Assembly: GCA_023511485.1 (NCBI GenBank) | Contig: JAIMBH010000003.1 | Span: forward strand, 47,453-111,452 | From: Bacillota bacterium | GTDB taxonomy: Bacteria > Actinomycetota > Aquicultoria > Aquicultorales > Aquicultoraceae | Reading direction: 5' to 3' | Length of the DNA stretch: 64,000 nt | Shown: positions 45,943-54,796 of the stretch, in pieces | How the letters are laid out: each line of letters begins with the position of its first letter | How positions within the stretch are numbered: the first letter of the stretch is position 1 | Program-made: the position numbers and the translations under genes | Notes under the pieces: model-generated | What the model was told of the DNA's origin: nothing | Databases searched by the model: none | What the model saw: only the letters and a program-made list of their open reading frames with translations

Positions 45943-46794
45943 TCAGCTCCGTCTCTGCGGTGTTTGGATCTGCCCACCGATCTTTGTCTCAAGCATTCTT
46001 AGGGTTTGATTATCAGGGTCTATAGCAAGACCGGTTGCGATAATCTCCTTAGCCTGTGCAAAGTCGTTTTGTCCTATATAGATACCCGCCATTTCAGCTA
46101 GTACATTGGCTCTAGTTTTATCGGCAGGCGGAAGCAGTTTAAGCACATTCTTCCACTCATTGACCGCATCGGCATATAGTTTGGCCTTTGTATAAGCGCG
46201 TGCGAGCTCTATGTGGAAAAGAACCACATTCGGTGCCGCCTGTGTAGCCCGGATAAGGTAAGTGATGCCCTCTTTTTCTCTGTTTGTGTGCTCAAGCAAT
46301 ACACCTGTTTTGTAAAGAGTTTCCGCGTCATCCGGCTTGATTTTTAAGATTGCCTGATACTGGTCGTAAGCTTTTTTATTGTCTCCGGTCAGAAGATACA
46401 CAGAGGCTAACATCTCGCGCAGCTTTAAGTTGTTCCCATCGGCCTCAACAAGCTTCTCCAAACCGGGCACAATATCTTTATATTTGCCCTTGTTGTATGC
46501 GGCGACTATTTCTGATTCGCTTGTTAAATTCCTTTTAGCCTTATGACTTGTATGGCTGTTTGTAGAACCCTTGGGCAAAAAATATGTGGCGAGGGCGATT
46601 ACTAAAATAGCAAGGATAGCAGAGGCTGCAATTATGAGGACTCTTTTTGTCTTATCACCTATCCTGGGGAGTTTTTGCAAAAACTTCTCCAGAGAATTGT
46701 TGGAGAACCTATCTAGGAAGTCATCTGAAGGGTTGTCTAAAAAATTATCTTCTTGATCGGTTGTACGCCTGGCCAACGCGATACCCCCAAACAT
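45943..46794 (-). CDS. Membrane-anchored TPR protein
   Basis: 283 residues. A cytoplasmic charged N-terminal part, one membrane segment (about 50-72: VLIIAASAILAILVIALATYF), then four or five TPR repeats (about 95-270; KPDDAETLYKTGVLLEHTNR, IDPDNQTLRML). TPR domains scaffold protein complexes. The stop lies four bases before the start of the Ig-like protein, so the two are cotranscribed. A TTG at 46776 after GGGGGT is another possible start. Confidence 0.85.
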   Translation of the reverse strand: MFGGIALARRTTDQEDNFLDNPSDDFLDRFSNNSLEKFLQKLPRIGDKTKRVLIIAASAILAILVIALATYFLPKGSTNSHTSHKAKRNLTSESEIVAAYNKGKYKDIVPGLEKLVEADGNNLKLREMLASVYLLTGDNKKAYDQYQAILKIKPDDAETLYKTGVLLEHTNREKEGITYLIRATQAAPNVVLFHIELARAYTKAKLYADAVNEWKNVLKLLPPADKTRANVLAEMAGIYIGQNDFAQAKEIIATGLAIDPDNQTLRMLETKIGGQIQTPQRRS

Positions 46795-46837
46795 GGCTTA
46801 ATTTGCTTCATAGCGTACATATTATATCAGATGCAAG

Positions 46838-47081
46838 AAACTAGAAGCCAGAGGCAGGATACGAGCCAACCCCCGGTAACCTGGATATAGCCTGATAAAA
46901 TCTGCAGTCTAGCTTTATGTAACTCATTGAATTATACTATTAAATTGTCTAGAACCGTTACCTGTTTGCGCTTAAAAATAGGCCGATTTTTGGGCCCGCA
47001 TACAGAATTCGGCGGCTGGAACAAACCACATAAACAGTTACTCCGACTCCTGATACCCGGCTTCTGGATTCTTAATGGATT
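46838..47081. repeat. Inverted repeat pair between the TPR gene and the 12-heme cytochromes
   Basis: 46838-46871 (AGAAACTAGAAGCCAGAGGC...) is imperfectly inverted at 47040-47081 (...CCCGGCTTCTGGATTCTT). The words match those of the repeat at 8538-8623. The right arm lies inside the extended 5' frame of the next cytochrome, which argues for a start further downstream. Confidence 0.5.
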
Positions 47082-47112
47082 CTTAATTATAAAATTGGTG
47101 GTATTTTATAAA

Positions 47113-48183
47113 GTGACATTGCCTAAATCCTTGATGGCATTGCTGACAAAGATAAACGATACACACTTGGTTATCGCTGCCCTTTGTTTATCCCTTGTTT
47201 TAACCGTAATCCTGCTGCTTGTTTCACGGGATTTACTAAGGAAGTTAGGCATAACCAAGATATATAGATTGCCTGTTCCGATTTTTGCGCTGCTTGTTTT
47301 TTTAGTGCTGCTATTCTTTTCATCGGTATCGTCGCACCCGGTGTTCTGTCAAGCATGCCATCCTATGAGGGTTGCTGCAAAAGAACTTAGCGCCTCAAGC
47401 CACAGCAGCGTTAAATGCACAGCTTGCCACAAGAAGTCGTACCTTACGGCCATGCCTATCCAGAAACTAGAGCAGGCCGGTATGATCTTTAGTTACTTAA
47501 CCGGTAACTACAAGAAGCCTATTACGGCAAACGTTGATAATGATGCGTGCCTTACCTGCCACAAAGATTTAAGGCGCGGGATTGTCACTAGATTTAAAGT
47601 CATGATGAGCCATCGCGAGGTAATTGACGCAGATATCCGCTGTACCGAGTGCCATGAACTGGTGGCACATCAAAACAAAACGGGCAAGAAGAGCATCTCT
47701 TTAATGGAAAAATGCAGCGGTTGCCACAACGACAGGGAGGCCTCGTCAAGGTGTCAGACCTGCCATTTAGGAAAAGTATGGCTTGGCATGGAGCCCTATC
47801 GGACTTGGGGCATCGCCCACGGCGATAATTGGCAAAAAATTCACGGCTCCAGAAGTCTCTATTTATGCAAGAGTTGCCACCTTGAAAAGGATTGCCAGCG
47901 GTGCCACTCAACAGTTCCGCATCCTGAGGGTTGGGCATATATCCACGGTGAGGATGCAAAGGAAAATCCGGGTGACTGCCGTGTCTGCCATAAACAAGAG
48001 AAATTTTGTATGCAGTGCCATCGCATAAAAATGCCCCACCCGCAGACATTTATTGTCGTACATAAATGGGAAGTGGAAGTTTCCGGCAAGAATGTATGCC
48101 TGTCATGTCACTTTGAAAAGGATTGCCAGCGCTGCCATGACCAGCATGTGCACAAGAACGAGGTTATAGGGAAGAAAAAGTGA
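47113..48183 (+). CDS. Membrane-anchored 12-heme cytochrome c (NapC/NirT-like)
   Basis: About 356 residues from GTG 47113 (GGTGG 11 bases upstream); the frame is open to 46927, but that part overlaps an intergenic repeat. Two membrane segments (LVIAALCLSLVLTVILLLV and VPIFALLVFLVLLFFSSV), then twelve CxxCH motifs: CQACH, CTACH, CLTCH, CTECH, CSGCH, CQTCH, CKSCH, CQRCH, CRVCH, CMQCH, CLSCH, CQRCH. The first heme right after the membrane segment and the spacing to the second resemble NapC/NirT quinol dehydrogenases. Likely takes electrons from menaquinol. Stop overlaps the next gene (GTGA). Confidence 0.88.
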   Translation: MTLPKSLMALLTKINDTHLVIAALCLSLVLTVILLLVSRDLLRKLGITKIYRLPVPIFALLVFLVLLFFSSVSSHPVFCQACHPMRVAAKELSASSHSSVKCTACHKKSYLTAMPIQKLEQAGMIFSYLTGNYKKPITANVDNDACLTCHKDLRRGIVTRFKVMMSHREVIDADIRCTECHELVAHQNKTGKKSISLMEKCSGCHNDREASSRCQTCHLGKVWLGMEPYRTWGIAHGDNWQKIHGSRSLYLCKSCHLEKDCQRCHSTVPHPEGWAYIHGEDAKENPGDCRVCHKQEKFCMQCHRIKMPHPQTFIVVHKWEVEVSGKNVCLSCHFEKDCQRCHDQHVHKNEVIGKKK

Positions 48184-49322
48184 GGCAACCAAGCTTTAGC
48201 GAACTCCTACAGCATATAATAGCTGTAATAAGACAACCTGAGCTGCATATGAGAGAGGTTCCTATTCTTGTTGGCTTAGGTATCTTGCTGATATTTATTA
48301 TCCTTGTTCTCGTAGCGATAATATTTGTTCGCCCGGTTAAGCAGACTCCTAAACCGGTTGAAGTGAAAGAGCTAAGGTTACAGATCAGGAAAAGATTAAT
48401 TGCTATTTTGGTACTGGGTACAGCGGTAATTTTCTTGCTGGGCGTTTTCTCGGCTTACTCGGCAAAGACGGATTTCTGCACGAGCTGTCATGAAATGAAG
48501 GCTGCCTACGAAAAATCTACTTCTACGGTTCATAAAAAGGTAAGGTGTGTATCATGTCACCAGCAGCCAGGCATAGTCGCCGCTTTCACCGGTAAACTAG
48601 AGCTTGTCGACATGCTTGCTTCTAAGGCAGGTCTTTGGGGGAATGTGGTCTCGGCGCAAGTATCAAACGAGGCATGCTTAACCTGCCACTCGGATGTTTT
48701 AAAATCGGTTGTTGTTAGCAGAACGATAAGGATGAAGCATAAGGAGCCGCTTGATGCTGGCTACAGATGTATCGACTGCCACTTTTCCAAGGGGCTTTTT
48801 CATGTAGAGAAAAGACAGCTCGATGACTTTGGAATGAGCCGCTGTGTCGACTGCCACAATGAGAAGAAGGCTTCGGCTAATTGTAGCACATGTCATACCG
48901 ATAGAGGGGGAGCTAAGCAAAGTCTTAACCGTGACGAATATCCGATGGTCAGCTTACCGGATAAGATATCGTGTAAGAATTGCCACCTGGCAAGTAGCTG
49001 CCTGGAGTGCCATACACTCCAGCTGCCTCACTCTGAGGATTGGACCAAAAAATCCCACGCACTTGAAGCTTTTACCGAAAAAAAGCTCTGCTTTGAGTGC
49101 CATGACGAGGCGATATGCGGAAAATGCCACCAGGACTCGCCTCATGGCGATGATTGGGTAAAGGGACACAAAGAAGCGGTAAAGGCATCGCCGGCATGGT
49201 GCTCCGGCTGCCACAAGCCAGATTTTTGCCTCATTTGCCATACGGATACGGCAGGATATGGGCTACAAAGAGAGCTACCAGCTCCAAAAACTTCTCCAAA
49301 AGAGAACGCCGGTATGCCTTAA
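48180..49322 (+). CDS. Membrane-anchored 12-heme cytochrome c, paralogue of the previous gene
   Basis: 380 residues. Two membrane segments (about 28-50 and 75-95), then twelve CxxCH motifs: CTSCH, CVSCH, CLTCH, CIDCH, CVDCH, CSTCH, CKNCH, CLECH, CFECH, CGKCH, CSGCH, CLICH. It shares the EACLTCHSDVLK and KHKEPLDAGYRCIDCH block with the gene before, so the two arose by tandem duplication. GTG start, four-base overlap. Probably a second NapC-like electron carrier or a subunit of the same complex. Confidence 0.9.
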   Translation: MRQPSFSELLQHIIAVIRQPELHMREVPILVGLGILLIFIILVLVAIIFVRPVKQTPKPVEVKELRLQIRKRLIAILVLGTAVIFLLGVFSAYSAKTDFCTSCHEMKAAYEKSTSTVHKKVRCVSCHQQPGIVAAFTGKLELVDMLASKAGLWGNVVSAQVSNEACLTCHSDVLKSVVVSRTIRMKHKEPLDAGYRCIDCHFSKGLFHVEKRQLDDFGMSRCVDCHNEKKASANCSTCHTDRGGAKQSLNRDEYPMVSLPDKISCKNCHLASSCLECHTLQLPHSEDWTKKSHALEAFTEKKLCFECHDEAICGKCHQDSPHGDDWVKGHKEAVKASPAWCSGCHKPDFCLICHTDTAGYGLQRELPAPKTSPKENAGMP

Positions 49323-49356
49323 TAAAGTAATGCCTCGTTTTAGAGGCATTACTTTA
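49323..49356. terminator. Bidirectional hairpin terminator
   Basis: TAAAGTAATGCCTC (49323-49336), loop GTTTTA, GAGGCATTACTTTA (49343-49356), a perfect 14-base stem between convergent cytochrome genes. Confidence 0.8.
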
Positions 49357-49413
49357 TGACTAATTATTTTACTGATTCATAAATCCCCTTGCTGCGTTAC
49401 GGCAGTTCTTACG

Positions 49414-50310
49414 TTACGGCAATGCCGCTGTGTTGTGGCAGTTTATGCATGCTGCATCCAGATAGTTTTTATCCGTACCGCTTTGGCTTGCTCCTGATAC
49501 CAGCATGCTCGGTGCCGCACCGCTGTGCGGGAAACTGCCGCCTTCTGCGGGATGGCATTGCCTGCAATTAGGCCCTTTGTTTATTTCATCTTTAGGGTTC
49601 ACGTCCAGCGCAAACCCACTTCCGTCGAGCGACGTTGAAGTTTCGGACGAGTCGTGGCTGTAAGCTGTTATGGCTGTTGTGCCCGTCCAGGCCTGCTTGC
49701 TAGTTTTGTGAGAGCCCAAGTTTGCATTGTGGCAGGCTGAGCACCACGCGGCAAGCTTTTGCGGTGTCTGACGCGTTGATGTATCGATCAGGCTTGGATT
49801 ATAGAAAAGGTAGTTCTTACCTGGATTTGGATCGGCTTTTAAGAGCTTAGATGTTCCGACATCCGCAAGTATTACAACGCTATTATTATGCACTGAATGG
49901 CAGCTGTCACAACCCCAATTACTCTGTGATATGGAAAATGCGGTAGGGGTAGTATCATCCGGAGCTACGAGCGGCTCGGGTGCACCTGCGTTGATGCCGT
50001 GCCCATTCGCATTCATGCTCACTTTTTTAGTGGCGAGTCCTGTGCTGGGGTTATGGCAGAAATCACACGCTTCGCTTGCGGTATTAGATCTGGTCAACAC
50101 ATATGAACCAGTTGCCAGGTGAACTGCATGGCACTCTTTACATTTATTTGTTGTAGTAGTGTAACCCCCATGTGGGCCTTGCGGGTAACCGTTTGCCACT
50201 GTGTATTGAAGCGGATCGTTATAACCGGCGGCAAAGACTGCGGCCGGTGCCAGCAATAGAATAACTAGAGCTAAAAGAGAAAAAATCAATCCTTTTTTCG
50301 TAAAGCCCAT
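49414..50310 (-). CDS. Secreted hexaheme cytochrome c
   Basis: 298 residues. Signal peptide (LIFSLLALVILLLAPAAVF, ALA-like cleavage AAG) and six CxxCH motifs: CKECH, CDFCH, CDSCH, CSACH, CRQCH, CINCH. The first heme block PHGGYTTTTNKCKECHAVH is nearly the same as in the heptaheme protein at 39483, and both have a PHSG motif near the C-terminus. An AAGGTTGG site precedes the ATG and a very good promoter lies 90 bases upstream. Soluble or surface electron carrier; no anchor. Confidence 0.9.
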   Translation of the reverse strand: MGFTKKGLIFSLLALVILLLAPAAVFAAGYNDPLQYTVANGYPQGPHGGYTTTTNKCKECHAVHLATGSYVLTRSNTASEACDFCHNPSTGLATKKVSMNANGHGINAGAPEPLVAPDDTTPTAFSISQSNWGCDSCHSVHNNSVVILADVGTSKLLKADPNPGKNYLFYNPSLIDTSTRQTPQKLAAWCSACHNANLGSHKTSKQAWTGTTAITAYSHDSSETSTSLDGSGFALDVNPKDEINKGPNCRQCHPAEGGSFPHSGAAPSMLVSGASQSGTDKNYLDAACINCHNTAALP

Positions 50311-50399
50311 ACCAACCTTCTTTTCCTAGCTTCTGGACGATGCTGTTTGTGAAAATTAAGCGTTAGTTTTGTAAAAAATTAGCTTTGCCAGTTATTTAC

Positions 50400-50429
50400 A
50401 TTATACTAACAAGCTTATTTGCAGGTCAA
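50400..50429 (-). promoter_or_regulatory. Sigma-70-type promoter of the hexaheme cytochrome
   Basis: On the minus strand TTGACC (50424-50429), 18 bases, TATAAT (50400-50405). -10 perfect, -35 five of six. The rest of the 50311-50704 gap shows no gene or repeat. Confidence 0.65.
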
Positions 50430-50704
50430 GCATTGGATAGCGGATTATGGTTGCGCTATGCATTACTGCTGTGAGGATGAACTTTAATCTACTTCAACAG
50501 GATGACTTCCTGCATATACCTTTATGAGCCTGTCAAATGTATTAGCTTGTACAAAAAACCCTTGATGAATCCTTAAAACGCTCCTGTTAGTAAATTTTAT
50601 CATAATAAAAGGTAACCAATCAAGCACTGCAACGAGCTAATAAACGAACAACTATCTGGGAAATGTGCAATTTCTATGGGTATTAGCAAACAATCATTGG
50701 CCTT

Positions 50705-51337
50705 TTAATGCGGTTTTAGCTTCACAGTATCCAGAATCCGGTACATAATTTCCCGGTTGGTATCAGTCTTTTCGGTGGTGGAGGTGATGGTTATCCAATA
50801 TACGTAACTACTGGTCGATGTAACATATTGGGTCTTATTGAAGACGCTGTTTTTCACCTTGTATTCCATGCTTATTTCAAGGCCGTTCTTGCCATCGATC
50901 TTATACGGCCTAGTGGATACAATTTTTGTTCCGGGGTATAAGGTTTCGTAGCTGCTGCGTATCTCCTTTTCGACCGCCTTGTAATCCAGAGGGGCTTTAA
51001 AATTGTTTTCTTTAACGACGTAGACCAGGAAAGTTTTCCTGAGCCCATCGGTAAAAACTTTCAAAACCTTGCTATCTCCAGCTTTATACCCGGCCTCTTC
51101 TGGTTTTACCTGCATCCAGCTTCTGGGATGGCTGAAAGAAATATAGCTATCTGAGTATTTCTTTGGAAGCTGAACCTGGCTGGCTGTCGGATAATAGATA
51201 TAGTAGGCTGTCAGAGCCACGGCCAAAGCGACGCCGGCAACCAGGAAAAAGGGAAAGTACTTTTTGATTATTGGGTTTTTAATGCGGGCAATTTTCTCGC
51301 CCCAGTAGCTTTTCGGGCTACAAAAGGCGACTGACAA
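50705..51337 (-). CDS. Membrane-anchored PsbP-like protein, paralogue of the lipoprotein at 53865
   Basis: 210 residues. One membrane segment (about 29-49), then a beta-rich domain with SYISFSHPRSWMQVKPEEAG, LDYKAVEKEIRSSYETLYPG and TYVYWITITS-like (SSYVYWITITST) blocks. These blocks recur in the same order in the C-terminal half of the protein at 53865-54794. The fold resembles PsbP-type proteins. TTG start with AGGGGGA about eight bases upstream. It follows a CcsA gene by 12 bases, as its paralogue does. Role unknown; cytochrome maturation or anchoring is a guess from context. Confidence 0.7.
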   Translation of the reverse strand: MSVAFCSPKSYWGEKIARIKNPIIKKYFPFFLVAGVALAVALTAYYIYYPTASQVQLPKKYSDSYISFSHPRSWMQVKPEEAGYKAGDSKVLKVFTDGLRKTFLVYVVKENNFKAPLDYKAVEKEIRSSYETLYPGTKIVSTRPYKIDGKNGLEISMEYKVKNSVFNKTQYVTSTSSYVYWITITSTTEKTDTNREIMYRILDTVKLKPH

Positions 51338-51349
51338 ATAAATTTCCCC

Positions 51350-52192
51350 CTAACTGAGCCTGCTTAGGATATGAAATGTTTGTGTTAAGTAGGCGACGCC
51401 CCAAAAATTAATGATAATACTTATAGTAGCTATTATAGCAAACCAGGAGGCACGGCGTCCCTTCCATCCATAAGAAAACCTGGTATGCAGGTAGATCCCA
51501 TAAATAAGCCAGCTAATGAGCGACCAGGTTTCTATTGGGTCCCAGTTCCAATAGCTTCCCCATAGATGATTGGCCCAGATAGAGCCGGTAATTATCATTA
51601 TAGTTGACGTTATATAGCCAAAAATGATAAAGCGAAAACTCAAGTCGTCCAGAACCTCGGGTGCTGGAAGCTTGTTTAATCCGGAAGTGCCCGCACCGTA
51701 TCCCGCACGAAGCCCTCTTTCTTTAAAAAGGTAGAGAACTGCCAGACCAAAAGCTACAAGCATCGATACTACGGTAAGTTGCGAAAAAGTTGCATGTGCA
51801 TACAACCAGATGCTTCTAAGCTGTGGAGTCAGCGGGCCGATCTTGGGGCCAGACATGACGCCGGCGCCAAGAATTATAAGGGCGATTGGGGCAATTGCGA
51901 CACCGAACGGACGCAGGTTTTTAATCTTAAACTGCAGCCATACGTAAATCAATATCATTAGCCAGGGGGTGGTTAGCGAACCCTCATACTTACTGGTTAA
52001 CGGAAGATGCCCGACCGCTAACGTTCGCGAAATAATTGCGATAGTGAGGGCTGCTGCGGCCGCTACGGTTAGCCAGTAGGCCACCCCGATCGGGCGAGTC
52101 CTCCTAAAGGATATGCCGCCTGCAAATAAGCTCGATGCTATGGCAAGTAAAATAACTGTTATCCAGAAAAACACTGTTTCAATTCCAGTCAT
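51350..52192 (-). CDS. ccsA: Cytochrome c biogenesis protein CcsA/ResC (second copy)
   Basis: 280 residues with about eight membrane segments and the heme-handling WWD-type motif HLWGSYWNWDPIETWSLISW. CcsA with ResB (System II) exports heme and attaches it to CxxCH cysteines outside the cell. The ATG at 52192 has AGGGAG (52200-52205) seven bases upstream, so the longer frame to 52246 is not used. No ResB lies beside it; its nearest partners are at 55627 and 60502. Confidence 0.92.
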   Translation of the reverse strand: MTGIETVFFWITVILLAIASSLFAGGISFRRTRPIGVAYWLTVAAAAALTIAIISRTLAVGHLPLTSKYEGSLTTPWLMILIYVWLQFKIKNLRPFGVAIAPIALIILGAGVMSGPKIGPLTPQLRSIWLYAHATFSQLTVVSMLVAFGLAVLYLFKERGLRAGYGAGTSGLNKLPAPEVLDDLSFRFIIFGYITSTIMIITGSIWANHLWGSYWNWDPIETWSLISWLIYGIYLHTRFSYGWKGRRASWFAIIATISIIINFWGVAYLTQTFHILSRLS

Positions 52193-52230
52193 AACCAAGC
52201 TCCCTAAAAAGCTTCGGTGTTGGCTGCTTT

Positions 52231-53760
52231 CTACGGCCTGCGGCAACTATAATCCATCGTCTCATAGTTTTCAAGACGGACATCGGGAATTTCGCTGGTC
52301 AGGATTGTAGCTAAAGCCTCAGGGGGCATCTCGCCAAGGCCTTTCATCTGCTCTTTAAGATAAGAGTGCTCTGTAAGAAGCCTGGTAACTTTGACCATAT
52401 AGTTGCGTTTGAAAGGCGATAGCAAATCCAATTGCTTTAGCTTATCTATATAGAACTCACGAAAGGCTTGCATTAGTGCAGCCGAGAACTCATCAAGATT
52501 CATTGCCAAAGGCTTGACGACCGGCTCAACGAGGTTATACTTGCGATAATCCTGTGTCACAATATGCTCTTTTACTTCTGGGTAGAGGTTAGAGTAAGGC
52601 CAGGGGGCAATCGCCAGAAAAAAGGCAAGGTCGGGATTATAGTGTTTGGCAAGACTAACGGTATTGGCAATGGAATTCGAAGTTTCCTCCGGCATTCCCA
52701 GGACAAAGGCAGTTTCAGATATTATATCGGCTTTGTTGATAAGCTCAATTGCCCGGCGGGATTGCTCGGCTTTTATATTTTTATTCCATCGGTCAAGGGT
52801 TTCCTGGGAGCCTGATTCCACACCGACGTATATATGACTGATTCCAGCACGTCTGTATTTGTCCATTATTGCCTCGTCGCGAAGGATGTCATCGGCGCGT
52901 GTCTCCATCAGAATGTCAACTCCGACATTTCGCTCTATTATAAGGTTAAGGATGCGCTCCCACCTTGCGCGGTTTAGCGTCGGCACCTCGTCGGTTATCA
53001 TCGCAACATCAACCCCAAAGCTATCGCGCAAGAACTCAAGCTCGGCAACAACACTTTGCGGGCTTCGGGCGCGCCACTTGCGTGCCCAGAAAAGCTGCTG
53101 CGAGCAAAACGTGCAGGCTTGAGTACATCCCCTGGATGTTTGCATAACGGCAAGAGTGGAGTTATCTTTTGTACGGAAAGTGTAAAGTGGCCAGTCCAGC
53201 AAATCCCACGCTCCTGAAAGCGAGTCAAGGTCGCGGATAAACGGGCGCGGGGGTGTTGCCACCGGCCGGCCGTTTTCCACATAAGCGATGCCGGCCACTT
53301 TAGTAGGATTGCCTTTTGCAAAGGCAGCGGCAAGAAGCTCGGGCAGCGTCTCCTCACCCTCGCCGCGCACAATAAAATCAACCGCATCTGCATCATTGGT
53401 TAGTATCTCATCCCAGCAAAAGGTCGGGTGAACACCGCCCAGAATAGTTATAATTCTGGAGTCGATATTTTTAGCAAGCTTTAATACCTGGATGGCGTCG
53501 ATCACGGTTGCTGTATATGCGGTTGAACATACCGCAGCAGGCTTCTCGGCCTCAATACGCTCCCTGATAGCATTGTAATCGTCAAAGCGACTCATTGCAT
53601 CGTGGATGGAAGGTTCATAGCCTGCCTTTCTTAGAGCACCGGCTATATAAACAAAGGGTAGCGGAAGCCAGACCCCGGCGGATTCCAGCACACCGCAATG
53701 GTAAGGCGGGGTTACCAGTAGGACCTTTTTAGAGGATTGGTTGAGCTTAAACTCCAGCAA
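52231..53760 (-). CDS. B12-binding domain radical SAM protein (in cytochrome cluster)
   Basis: About 509 residues. N-terminal cobalamin-binding-like domain (about 1-160; KVLLVTPPYHCGVL, TILGGVHPTFCWDEI, VDFIVRGEGEETLPEL), then a radical SAM core with SRGCTQACTFCSQ (CxxxCxxC), VGVESGSQETLDRW and ETAFVLGMPEET, of the BchE/elongator-like shape. Substrate unknown. TTG at 53760 follows GGGGTG; an ATG at 53808 is possible. It sits between the two CcsA/PsbP-like pairs, so a role in heme, cofactor or surface-cytochrome modification is possible but not shown. Confidence 0.8.
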   Translation of the reverse strand: MLEFKLNQSSKKVLLVTPPYHCGVLESAGVWLPLPFVYIAGALRKAGYEPSIHDAMSRFDDYNAIRERIEAEKPAAVCSTAYTATVIDAIQVLKLAKNIDSRIITILGGVHPTFCWDEILTNDADAVDFIVRGEGEETLPELLAAAFAKGNPTKVAGIAYVENGRPVATPPRPFIRDLDSLSGAWDLLDWPLYTFRTKDNSTLAVMQTSRGCTQACTFCSQQLFWARKWRARSPQSVVAELEFLRDSFGVDVAMITDEVPTLNRARWERILNLIIERNVGVDILMETRADDILRDEAIMDKYRRAGISHIYVGVESGSQETLDRWNKNIKAEQSRRAIELINKADIISETAFVLGMPEETSNSIANTVSLAKHYNPDLAFFLAIAPWPYSNLYPEVKEHIVTQDYRKYNLVEPVVKPLAMNLDEFSAALMQAFREFYIDKLKQLDLLSPFKRNYMVKVTRLLTEHSYLKEQMKGLGEMPPEALATILTSEIPDVRLENYETMDYSCRRP

Positions 53761-53864
53761 AATCACCCCGCAATTTTTCGTGCTTATATGATTATATGCG
53801 GGCAGCAAAAGGTAATCAAATGCCTGGATTCTATAAAGAGGTGCGGCTTATGTTTTGTTGCGGG

Positions 53865-54794
53865 CTATTTAAGGGTAACTGTTTTCATGATAGATTCGGG
53901 CATCCCGGAGCTGTCTTCGTGTCCCTCGGGGGCGGTTGAAAATGTAAGCCAGTAAATTCGGGATTTGCCGATGTGGGCATATTGTACTTTTTTTATACCG
54001 GTTTTTTCACCAAATGTGTAACTCATGTTAACTTTTAGCCATTTTTTGCCTTTGACCTTTACAACATCAGTTCCGGTGACTTTGGTCCCAGGATAAAGCT
54101 CCCCGTATTGTTGTTTTATCTCATTGCTGAGAACTTTATAATCAGCTTCCAGTCCCGTATTGTTGGGGCTTACAACTACCACGATCTCTGTTTCTTTTCT
54201 GTCCGGGTCGGTAAGCGTTACAAATTCCAGGTTGCCGCCGGTTTGGTAACCGGATTTTTTAGGAGAGACGGGCTCGAAGTTTTCAGGGTATGAAAAAGAG
54301 ATATAGCGCCCGTTAAATTTCTTGTTTAAGGGGGTCTCCGACCTGGTGACATTTAGTTTATCGATGAGCCACTTCTTATTTCTTACAAGCTCATAGCGCA
54401 CCTCATAATATATCTTTAGCGGACTTTGGCCCGAATCTTGGTCGTCTTCATATCTGTAGAGCCACCACTCGCGTGTTTTGACATAGCCCTTATCCTTTTT
54501 TGACTTGCTCTCTACAAATTCTAGTCGCTCAAGCTTTGCCCGAATTGGCTTTCCTTGCTGTTCCTGATACTCGATATAGCTCTCTATGCGGTGATATTCG
54601 GTTGGCGAGACGATGCTGGATAGGTTCTTAAGGTCTTTAGATTCAAAGGCAACGGGGATAAGACGGTTGTATGTTTGGACTGCATTTTCGAGTGCTCTCT
54701 CGTGTTTATTGCCACAGCCTGTAAGTGTAAATACAAAACCAACCACAAGGGCAAATAGCAAGATAACCATGATGGGTAGATTTCTATAACGCAT
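53865..54794 (-). CDS. Lipoprotein with C-terminal PsbP-like domain
   Basis: 309 residues. A lipoprotein signal with lipobox LTGC (Cys at about 27). N-terminal domain about 30-150 (HERALENAVQTYNRLIPVAF), no known family. The C-terminal half (about 160-309) has NGRYISFSYPENFEPVSPKKS, EADYKVLSNEIKQQYGELYPG and RIYWLTFST, the same blocks as the protein at 50705. GGGAGGTAGCC before the ATG. It directly follows the first CcsA, with two bases between. Confidence 0.75.
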   Translation of the reverse strand: MRYRNLPIMVILLFALVVGFVFTLTGCGNKHERALENAVQTYNRLIPVAFESKDLKNLSSIVSPTEYHRIESYIEYQEQQGKPIRAKLERLEFVESKSKKDKGYVKTREWWLYRYEDDQDSGQSPLKIYYEVRYELVRNKKWLIDKLNVTRSETPLNKKFNGRYISFSYPENFEPVSPKKSGYQTGGNLEFVTLTDPDRKETEIVVVVSPNNTGLEADYKVLSNEIKQQYGELYPGTKVTGTDVVKVKGKKWLKVNMSYTFGEKTGIKKVQYAHIGKSRIYWLTFSTAPEGHEDSSGMPESIMKTVTLK

Positions 54795-54796
54795 GG

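Noticed and set aside
45939..45992. ATG at 45992 as start of the Ig-like protein
   Set aside because: It would overlap the TPR gene and add a charged stretch before the signal peptide; GTG 45938 has a good ribosome site.
46927..47112. N-terminal extension of the first 12-heme cytochrome
   Set aside because: The frame is open, but its DNA overlaps an intergenic repeat and the TTG start lacks a ribosome site; a GTG at 47113 with GGTGG upstream fits better.
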